Shown piece after piece: positions 1-6,976 of a stretch of DNA of 18,890 bases. The stretch is taken from positions 45,001 to 63,890 of the forward strand of contig MCFG01000388.1 of assembly GCA_002104895.1 (NCBI GenBank). The letters run 5' to 3'. The position numbers and the translations under genes were made by a program. Source of the DNA: Anaeromyces robustus (lineage: Eukaryota; Neocallimastigomycota; Neocallimastigomycetes; Neocallimastigales; Neocallimastigaceae). Every line of letters begins with the position of its first letter. Position 1 is the stretch's first letter. The notes below the pieces were generated by a model. That model saw nothing but the letters and a program-made list of their open reading frames with translations, was not told where the DNA came from and ran no database searches.

Positions 1-272
1 CATAATCATTAATAATTATTAAAAAAAAAAGTATATAAAAAGACAATTTTTCTCTAAAAAATTAATAGATAATTTTTAGAACAAGAAATAAATTTTTCAA
101 AAATTAAGAATAATTAAAAAAAAATTAATTAAAAACACAAAAAATTCGTTTTAGGTATTTTTTAATTTTCCTTATTTTATAAATTTATTTATCTCAATAT
201 AATTAATATAAAAAAATAATATATTAATTTTAATTTTTTAAATAGATATATTTATAATAAAAAAAAGTCAAA
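1..272. other. AT-rich 5' flank of the NADAR gene
   Basis: This stretch is nearly all A and T and holds no open frame of note. It contains a few GT dinucleotides (for example near 31, 155 and 267) that I tested as 5' splice donors for an upstream exon of the NADAR gene. In each case the codons before the donor, read in the phase needed to join at 330, run into a stop within a few codons. I therefore see no upstream exon here, and it is presumably promoter and 5' leader, without a recognisable element. Confidence 0.6.
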
Positions 273-389
273 ATGAAAAAAAGAGAGAGAAAAACAATAA
301 GAATAACTGATAAATATATTTATTTTTAGGGAGAATTTTTATCTAATTTTCATCCATGTTACTTTACCATAGAAAGAGATGAAAAGCAA
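273..389 (+). pseudogene. N-terminal part of NADAR gene, interrupted by in-frame TAG at 327-329
   Basis: An ATG at 273, preceded by AAA, opens a frame that is exactly in register with the downstream 390-809 frame. It reads 18 residues ending ITDKYIYF, then TAG (327-329), then GEFLSNFHPCYF and on to the residues before Met at 390. NADAR proteins typically begin with an aromatic strand followed by a segment resembling FxSNFYP, so residues on both sides of the stop look like the true N-terminus. One base (TGG to TAG) would account for the break, since Trp is plausible at this position. Alternatives are that TTTTTAG at 323-329 is the 3' end of an intron whose 5' exon I cannot find, a sequencing error, or stop readthrough. 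There is no GT between 273 and 329, so an intron cannot lie wholly inside this segment. Confidence 0.6.
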
Positions 390-809
390 ATGTATTTCCG
401 TAATTCAGAACAATACTTCATGTGGATTAAAGCTAAAACCTTCGGAGATGAAGAAATAGCAAATAAAATCCTTAAACAAGGTGCTAATCCACAACAAGCT
501 AAAAAGTTTGGAAGACTTGTAAAAAATTATGATTCCAAATATCATCATATTTGGAATAATAAAAGATATCAAGTTATGGTGGATGCAAATATGTTAAAGT
601 TCTCCCAAAATGAAGAGTTAAAAAAATTATTCCTAAGCAAAAAGTTTAATAATAAGCATTTTGTTGAAGCTTCACCATTCGATACTATATGGGGTATTGG
701 TTGTCCAGTGGATAAAGCACTTGATGATAAGTCAAATTGGAAAGGTATGAATCTTCTTGGACAAGCTTTGGATGAAGTTAGGGAAAAATTAATTAATCAA
801 ACTCTATAA
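390..809 (+). CDS. NADAR domain protein (YbiA-like N-glycosidase), uninterrupted main part
   Basis: The 139 residues from this ATG carry most of a NADAR (formerly DUF1768/COG3236) domain. Visible family motifs are NSEQYFMWIKAKTFGD (residues 5-20, matching the SVEHYFQxxKA-type segment), VEASPFDTIWGIG (92-104) and WKGMNLLGQALDEVRE (117-132). Known members hydrolyse N-glycosidic bonds: YbiA acts on reactive riboflavin-pathway intermediates, and other NADAR proteins remove ADP-ribose from guanine. The exact substrate here cannot be read from sequence. Members are usually about 150-180 residues. A start at 390 lacks the conserved GEFLSNF segment, which lies in frame just upstream (330-389), so this Met is probably internal to the ancestral protein. 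The frame ends at TAA 807-809 and shows no damage over 480 bases of stop-rich DNA, so the break upstream is recent or is not a break in the mRNA. The protein is probably cytosolic, with no signal peptide or membrane segment. Confidence 0.85.
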   Translation: MYFRNSEQYFMWIKAKTFGDEEIANKILKQGANPQQAKKFGRLVKNYDSKYHHIWNNKRYQVMVDANMLKFSQNEELKKLFLSKKFNNKHFVEASPFDTIWGIGCPVDKALDDKSNWKGMNLLGQALDEVREKLINQTL

Positions 810-994
810 AAAATGTGAATTTCTATGAATTATAATTATCACAATATACGCGCGTTATATACAAATTATGAATATGGATGTTAATTATTGACTAGAAGCT
901 ATTATATTATTGAATCTCTAATCATTTAATTTAAAATTATTATGATATTAAAAATTTAATATCAATTTAAATTTTGTGGTTAAATTATGTTAAT

Positions 995-995
<1 letters not shown>

Positions 996-1030
<35 letters not shown>
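996..1030. repeat. Poly(A) tract, 35 bases
   Basis: This is an uninterrupted run of A about 190 bases after the NADAR stop, followed by a few GATAAATAAATAAA-like units. A 3' poly(A) of a retrotransposed copy was considered, but no target-site duplication or retroelement coding sequence was seen. Tracts of this kind recur throughout the window, so it is probably ordinary for this genome. Confidence 0.9.
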
Positions 1031-1032
<2 letters not shown>

Positions 1033-1260
1033 TAAATAAATAAATAAAAATAAAAAATTAGATGTAAATATTCCTAAAACAATAATATAAATAATAAATT
1101 TAAATATATAGTTAATAACAAAAAATATGCATATATATTATTATTTTTGATATATAAAAAAAAATAATAAAAAAAGGTTTAAAAACTAAATATTTTTTAT
1201 TCATTTATTATATGCTATTAGATTTATATGAATAATGAATAAAAATTTTTTTTTTTTTTT

Positions 1261-1473
1261 TAATTAAAATATTATCAAAAACACTTAATAATACAATAAA
1301 GTGAACATATTCTTATTATTATTATTTTTTTTAATTAAAATATTATCAAAAACACTTAATAATACAATAAAGTGAACATATTCTTATTATTATTATTTTT
1401 TTTAATTAAAATATTATCAAAAACACTTAATAATACAATAAAGTGAACATATTCTTATTATTATTTTTTTTTT
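1261..1473. repeat. 71-bp minisatellite, 3 copies
   Basis: Three head-to-tail units begin at 1261, 1332 and 1403, each starting TAATTAAAATATTATC and containing AAAACACTTAATAATAC and AAAGTGAACATATTC. Units 1 and 2 are identical over the period. Unit 3 differs only in its terminal TTA/T run, which lacks one TTA and has extra T. The near-identity points to recent expansion or ongoing homogenisation. No open frame runs through the repeat. Confidence 0.95.
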
Positions 1474-1492
1474 TAAAATTAATTTTCATAAT

Positions 1493-1514
1493 TATATATA
1501 TATATATATATATA
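1493..1514. repeat. (TA)n run, about 11 units
   Basis: A short alternating TA microsatellite just after the 71-bp repeat array. Similar shorter runs occur near 1737-1752, 1889-1899 and elsewhere. Confidence 0.85.
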
Positions 1515-2078
1515 ATTATTATTTTTCTTTATTATTTTTATAATTATAAAAAAAAAAAATTATTAATTATAAATTATAAATCTAATAATTTTCTAATGAT
1601 TAAAAAATAATTGTAATATTCGATTTTTTTTTTTTAAAAAAATGTTATACTTGCTTGTTTGTTTGCTTATTTTTGATGATTTTTTTTAAAATGATTAATA
1701 ATATATACTTACAAATAATTTAAAAAAAAAAAATTTATATATATATATATATAATAATTATATTTTATGGATGTATAATTTTAAATAATATAATTAAAAA
1801 TTATTTATATATTTACAATAAAAATATATATATATAAAAAGAAAAAAAAAAAATACTAATTATTAATTTACATAAATAAATGAAATTATATATATATATA
1901 TTTATAAATTATTTTTGCGTATTGTTTTTGCTTTATTTTTGTTAATAAAAAAATTTCAAGTAATAATCTTTATATATAAAAGGTTTTTTTTTTTTTTTTT
2001 TTCATTTATATTATAAAATTAATATATTATATCTAGTAACTCTAAGAAAAATTCTTGTTATAATTTAAGTAATAAATG

Positions 2079-2110
<32 letters not shown>

Positions 2111-2192
2111 AAGATACAATAAATTAAAATAAAAGATATAAAAAATAAAATATTTTTAATATAAATAATATTAATTCCCTTTTGTTTTTTTT

Positions 2193-4031
2193 TTAAATAT
2201 TAGATACTGATTTACGTTTTGATAATAATTCTGATACTGACTTTTGTTCAGATACCAAATTTCGTTCAGATATAAAATCTCTTTCAATTTCATCTAATTC
2301 ATATTCTTTGGATTCTTCACAAAATATTAATGCAAATACAAAACCAACGCCACAAATAATACAAAATACTATTAAATATTGAAAACTTGTATTTTGAATA
2401 ATATATGAAGAAAATAATACATTTAAAGCACTGAATAAATAATGAGAAGTAATACTTAAAGTAGTACCTTTAACTCTCATACTATGATGAAATATTTCAG
2501 ATTGATAAATATTTGGTACACAACCCCAAGAACACGAATAAATAAAAACAAATATAAAGATACTTAGAGCAATAATTATTCTTGCTTTTTTACCTTGATC
2601 GTATCCCATATCCACCATATGATCACATATAACATCTAAAAGAGTTTCATTATTAATTTTTTCAAATAGTTGATCGACATCAGTAGAAATTGTAATTCCA
2701 TTTAAGCAATTTTTTTTCATCTTATGACATTGATTTCCGAAAATAGTTTCTTTCAATTCTGGAACAAAGTAATTGAAATCATTTTTATTTTTTTCACAAT
2801 TATACTGTTTATTAAAATTATTTCCTTTAGATTTTATGGATTGATCTTTAAATTGTAAAATAAAAATATTACATACTATAAATAAAATCATTCCAATGAC
2901 TAATATAAATTTACGAAAAACTCTATGAATATTACACGCTCTAATAATAGAAGAAATGCAATATATAATACTATTAATAAGAGGTATGATGATTATGCCT
3001 GTAATTCTAGTAAAACCTAATGAAATACTAATTTTTGGTTGATAATAAAGGAAAAAATTAATTCCTGACCATTGTTGGAAAAATTGAAATATTATCGTAA
3101 CAAAGGTTTGACGACGATTAACTTTACCAAGAAGATTACAATTTTTTAAATATTTACTTAAATAAGAATCGGTTGCTGCATTTTGTACAGCTTTAATTTC
3201 AGCTTGAATAATATCATTAGTATATGACATACCATTAATTTTTTCAATAATATAGAAAGCTTCAATATCACGATTATTAGTACATAACCATCTTGGTGAG
3301 GTTGGAAGATTATATATTGTGATACCAAAAATAATACCTAAAATGATTTGAATTAATAATACCAATACCCAATATTTATTATTAATGGGATCCTTAGGTT
3401 GACGATTACCTATTTGATCGACAGCATCTAAAGGATCTTTATCAGCAATATACCATAAAATACCACAAACTAAAGTAGTAAAAATAATACCAAATCCAAT
3501 AGAAATCTGATAACAAATAGTTACAAAATTTCTTATTTTTACTGGAGCAACTTCAACAAGATAAGTTGGACAAATAACACAAATACAACCAATGCATAAT
3601 CCAGAAATAAAACGACCTATTATAAATACACTGGTGCTTCCAAATGAACATATTTGTAATAAAGAACCTAGAATAAAGATACCTGAGCATATATAAATAA
3701 TTAATTTTGCACCATATTTTTTTTCTAATTTATATGATAAAATAGAACCAAATATACCACCAAATAAAAATGATGATAACATTAATCCTTCATTATATGG
3801 ATAAAAACGTTTTTCAGTTAAATCACGATAAAATGGAGTTTTTTCTAATGTAAAATCATAAGAAATATCTTGATATTTATTATTAACAAGAGCACCATCC
3901 CAAGTAGATAAATAGAAAGAAATACGAAAAGCATCCATTATAAGTATAATATTCATATTACTAATTTCATAACCAAAAAGGAGACCACTAAATATGGCTG
4001 CGATAATAACTAATATTTGAATAATGTTCAT
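2193..4031 (-). CDS. Sugar-porter-type MFS transporter
   Basis: The 612-residue protein has the twelve membrane segments of the major facilitator superfamily and the motifs of the sugar porter family. These are FGYEISN (19-25, TM1), GRFISGLCIG (139-148, TM4), PTYLVEVAPVKIRN (155-168), LPTSPRWL (242-249, after TM6), QQWSGINFFLYY (319-330, TM7) and WGCVPNIYQSEI (502-513, TM10). It would move a sugar or polyol across the plasma membrane; the substrate cannot be assigned. Several motif positions are degenerate: E for the usual D in GYD, RN for RG, PTSPR for PESPR, and CNIHRVFRK in place of the D-x-GRR loop. A loop of about 86 residues between TM9 and TM10 (395-480) has four Cys and an NET sequon at 461. 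A long TM9-10 extracellular loop is typical of HMIT/class III GLUT and plant inositol transporters. The Ser/Glu-rich tail ends SKRKSVSNI. The start is the ATG at 4031-4029; frame upstream of it reads only poly-Lys from an A tract. Confidence 0.9.
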   Translation of the reverse strand: MNIIQILVIIAAIFSGLLFGYEISNMNIILIMDAFRISFYLSTWDGALVNNKYQDISYDFTLEKTPFYRDLTEKRFYPYNEGLMLSSFLFGGIFGSILSYKLEKKYGAKLIIYICSGIFILGSLLQICSFGSTSVFIIGRFISGLCIGCICVICPTYLVEVAPVKIRNFVTICYQISIGFGIIFTTLVCGILWYIADKDPLDAVDQIGNRQPKDPINNKYWVLVLLIQIILGIIFGITIYNLPTSPRWLCTNNRDIEAFYIIEKINGMSYTNDIIQAEIKAVQNAATDSYLSKYLKNCNLLGKVNRRQTFVTIIFQFFQQWSGINFFLYYQPKISISLGFTRITGIIIIPLINSIIYCISSIIRACNIHRVFRKFILVIGMILFIVCNIFILQFKDQSIKSKGNNFNKQYNCEKNKNDFNYFVPELKETIFGNQCHKMKKNCLNGITISTDVDQLFEKINNETLLDVICDHMVDMGYDQGKKARIIIALSIFIFVFIYSCSWGCVPNIYQSEIFHHSMRVKGTTLSITSHYLFSALNVLFSSYIIQNTSFQYLIVFCIICGVGFVFALIFCEESKEYELDEIERDFISERNLVSEQKSVSELLSKRKSVSNI

Positions 4032-4055
4032 TTTTTTTTTTTTTTTTTTTTTTTT
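4032..4055 (-). promoter_or_regulatory. A24 leader tract directly before MFS start codon
   Basis: On the coding (minus) strand, 24 consecutive A residues abut the ATG of the MFS gene. Read as codons they give lysines only and lead back to a TTG, so they are 5' untranslated sequence. An A-run also abuts the ammonium transporter ATG in this window. This suggests an A-rich start context is favoured in this organism, as in other AT-rich eukaryotes. Confidence 0.6.
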
Positions 4056-4187
4056 CAATTTTGTTTTACTTTTTTTTTTTAAAAAAAATATTTATGTTAC
4101 TGATATATTCTTCTATTTGTATTTATATTTTTTTTGTTAATGTTTTAGTTAATATTCTAATTTGACATTAATATATAGTAATTTGAT

Positions 4188-4189
<2 letters not shown>

Positions 4190-4219
<30 letters not shown>
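4190..4219. repeat. Poly(T) tract, 30 bases
   Basis: A pure T run about 160 bases upstream of the MFS start codon. On the coding strand it is a dA tract, which in yeasts excludes nucleosomes; a promoter role for the MFS gene is possible but unproven, as such tracts are common throughout this window. Confidence 0.85.
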
Positions 4220-4220
<1 letters not shown>

Positions 4221-4431
4221 TATATTACTCATATATAATATATATATGAAAAAAATTTTTTTATATTTTATTATTTTTTCTTTTATTATATCTTCTATTC
4301 TTTATATTATATTTACTTTTTTATACTTTGTTAAACTTATTTTTTTTCTGTTTAATATGCTAAATTATTTTTATGCATAAAAAAAAAAAAAAAAGAAAGA
4401 AAAATGAAAAAAGAAAAGAAAATTTATAAAT

Positions 4432-4709
4432 TTCTTTTTTCGATTTAATTTCATTGACTTTTAGTTCAATTTCATTGATTATTATTTTAAAATTAATTTC
4501 TTTTTTCGATTTATTTTCATTGACTTTTAGTTCAATTTCATTGATTATTATTTTAAAATTAAAATTTCTTTTTTCGATTTAATTTCACTGATTTTTAGTT
4601 CAATTTCATTGAGAATTATTTTAAAATAAAAAATTCTTTTTTCGATTTAATTTCACTAATTTTTAGTTCAATTTCATTGAGAATTATTTTAAAATTAAAA
4701 TTTCTTTTA
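4432..4709. repeat. 66-68-bp minisatellite, 4 copies
   Basis: Four tandem units are marked by TTTTTTCGATTT, with the CGAT at 4441, 4507, 4575 and 4643 (spacings 66, 68 and 68). Each unit contains TTTAGTTCAATTTCATTGA and, just before it, a related TTTCA[CT]TGA- or TTTCACTAA-type element, so the unit itself looks like an internal duplication. The core TCAAT-TTC-ATTGA is an interrupted dyad with 5-bp arms and is conserved in all four units. Units 1-2 and units 3-4 form two slightly different pairs. The array sits 400-680 bases upstream of the MFS start codon. Confidence 0.9.
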
Positions 4710-5666
4710 TTGGTGTATAGCAGAAAATTTGAATGTTATGTTTTTTTTTTATATTTTCTTTTAATAATTATTGTTTTACTTCAATAATAATATTTTTAAC
4801 CTTAAAAAAGAAAAAACCAGTACTTTATAATATAAATTCTTCTTTAAATTAAAATGTTATTCAATATAATTTATTTAAATAAATATATATTTTTTCCTTG
4901 TAAATTTTACTCGTTTGATTAATTCTTAAAATGTATTCTTTTTTTCTTCACTTCTTAAATTTTATTTTATTATAAAATTTTGTAGTTTCTTCTATTTTAT
5001 ATAATTAAAATTATAAAAATTATGTAAATATCGAATTAATAAATAATAATATATATTTTATTAAATATTTTATTATATATTTAAAAAAATATCGATTTAT
5101 TATTTTAAAGTTTAATTATAAAGCTTAAATTTTATTTATAAATAATAAATAATAACATTTACTTTAAATTATATGTTAATTTAACAAATAATTTTATATT
5201 AATTATTTATATGGTAATAAATAATTAAATATTTATATAAAATATAATGTAAATTAATTAATAAATGATAATATATATTATTTAGAAATTATATATATAT
5301 TTAATTTATTTTATTTTACCTTATTTATTATTTATATTAACTTATTATTCTAATTTTTTTATTTTTCAATTGTTTAATTTTTCTTCCTAATTTTTCATTA
5401 AATATTTTTCTATAATTATTTTAGAGAAAAAAAAAAATATTCAAAAAAAAATTATATTGTAATATAAAATTCAAATAAATAATTCTTTTACTTATTTAAT
5501 AAATAGTTATTAAATTTAATATATTTTTAATTCTATTATATTAAATCATTTATTTTATTAATTATTTATTTACTTACATATATATTTTTTTTAATATATT
5601 TATAATTTCTAAAATATATATATATAATACTTTGCAAAAATAAAATAGTTACATATATTAAATAAA

Positions 5667-5687
5667 CAACAACAACAACAACAACAA
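5667..5687. repeat. (CAA)7 microsatellite
   Basis: Seven CAA units in noncoding DNA, surrounded by AT-only sequence with no open frame that would make it a Gln or Asn tract. Confidence 0.9.
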
Positions 5688-5858
5688 AAATAATTTTATA
5701 TATTTAGTCTTTGTTTTTTTTTTTTTTTTTTTTTTTTTAACAATTCTTTATTTCAAAATTTTTATTTTAAAATAATTGTACAACTAAAAACACCTTATAA
5801 AATGATGATTTTTTGTGCCTTTTTTTTTTTTCATAATAATAAATCTTATCAAATAATA

Positions 5859-6275
<417 letters not shown>

Positions 6276-6704
6276 TCATTCATTCTTTCTTTCACTAATT
6301 TATATTTATATAAATATTTTTTATTATAAATAATTAAATTATCATAAATAAATATGGAACTTTTGATAATAAAAATTAAATAGTAAATAAATAAGTAAAT
6401 AAATTTTTTTAATTTAAATAGTAAAATAGTAATAAATAAAGTTTGTTTTTTGTTTTTGTGTTTTTAAAAGTAAATAAAATATTAGAATTGTTTGATTTGT
6501 GTAACAATAAATTCATGCAAGTTAATTAATATGAAAATTTTTAATTGATAAATGTCTTTAAAAAAAAAAAAAAAATACTATATTATAAAGCAAAAAAGAA
6601 AAAATGTTAACAATAAAAAAAAAAAAGACAGAAATACTAAATTCAATTATTATTTGTTAATTATTTTATAATTTTTATACTAAATTATACTTCAAATAAA
6701 AATA

Positions 6705-6750
6705 TAATAATAAAATATAGTAATATTAATATTACTATATTTTATTATTA
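6705..6750. repeat. Perfect 46-bp palindrome downstream of LRR gene
   Basis: The 23 bases at 6705-6727 are the exact reverse complement of the 23 bases at 6728-6750, with no spacer. The centre is TAATATTAATATTA, flanked by a single GT/AC step on each side. The match stops at 6704/6751 (A opposite A). It lies about 230-270 bases beyond the stop codon of the LRR gene, so it could form a cruciform in DNA or a hairpin in a long 3' UTR. A terminator or 3'-end role is only a guess. Confidence 0.9.
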
Positions 6751-6860
6751 AGATCTACCTTAATTATATAAAGTAAATTATTGATTATATCACATATTTA
6801 TTAATAAATATTTAATTACCAAAATATTATGTATTTATCCTTTTCTTATTATTTAATTAT

Positions 6861-6896
6861 TATTATTATTTATTATTATTTATTATTATTTATTAT
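6861..6896. repeat. 10-bp tandem repeat TATTATTATT, about 3.6 copies
   Basis: A short array of a 10-base unit, about 80 bases downstream of the LRR stop codon, with no further recognised role. Confidence 0.75.
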
Positions 6897-6976
6897 AATT
6901 AATAAAAATAAAAAAAATGACAATAAATATTGGAAAACTGTCTTTATTTTTTTTTTTTTTACTATTTATTTTAATA

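Larger units (their letters stand above)
810..2192. other. Convergent intergenic region, repeat-rich
   Basis: This lies between the 3' ends of the NADAR gene (plus) and the MFS gene (minus). No coding sequence is visible. It contains a 35-base A tract (996-1030), three copies of a 71-bp unit (1261-1473), an alternating TA run (1493-1514), a 19-base T tract (1984-2002) and a 30-base A tract (2079-2108). A small patch at 849-856 (CGCGCG-type) is the only locally GC-rich spot. No terminator or polyadenylation signal stands out against the AT background. Confidence 0.7.

Noticed and set aside
1-329. 5' exon of the NADAR gene joined at 330 through an intron ending TTTTTAG
   Set aside because: No GT donor in the window has an open, correctly phased exon before it. 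The option stays open only for an exon outside the window.
996-1030. Poly(A) tail of a retrotransposed NADAR copy
   Set aside because: No target-site duplication was seen, and comparable A/T tracts occur throughout the noncoding DNA.
1261-1473. CRISPR array
   Set aside because: The units are head-to-tail with no unique spacers, and the window is eukaryotic in character.
4032-4058. N-terminal extension of the MFS protein (initiator at TTG 4058 followed by eight lysines)
   Set aside because: The bases at 4056-4058 read TTG on the minus strand, not ATG, and the lysines come only from the A tract. The ATG at 4031 starts exactly where family-like sequence begins.
4162-4380. Open frame of 72 codons, Phe/Ile-rich
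   Set aside because: It begins at TTG and runs through a 30-base T tract and AT-rich DNA. The product is low-complexity with no family resemblance.
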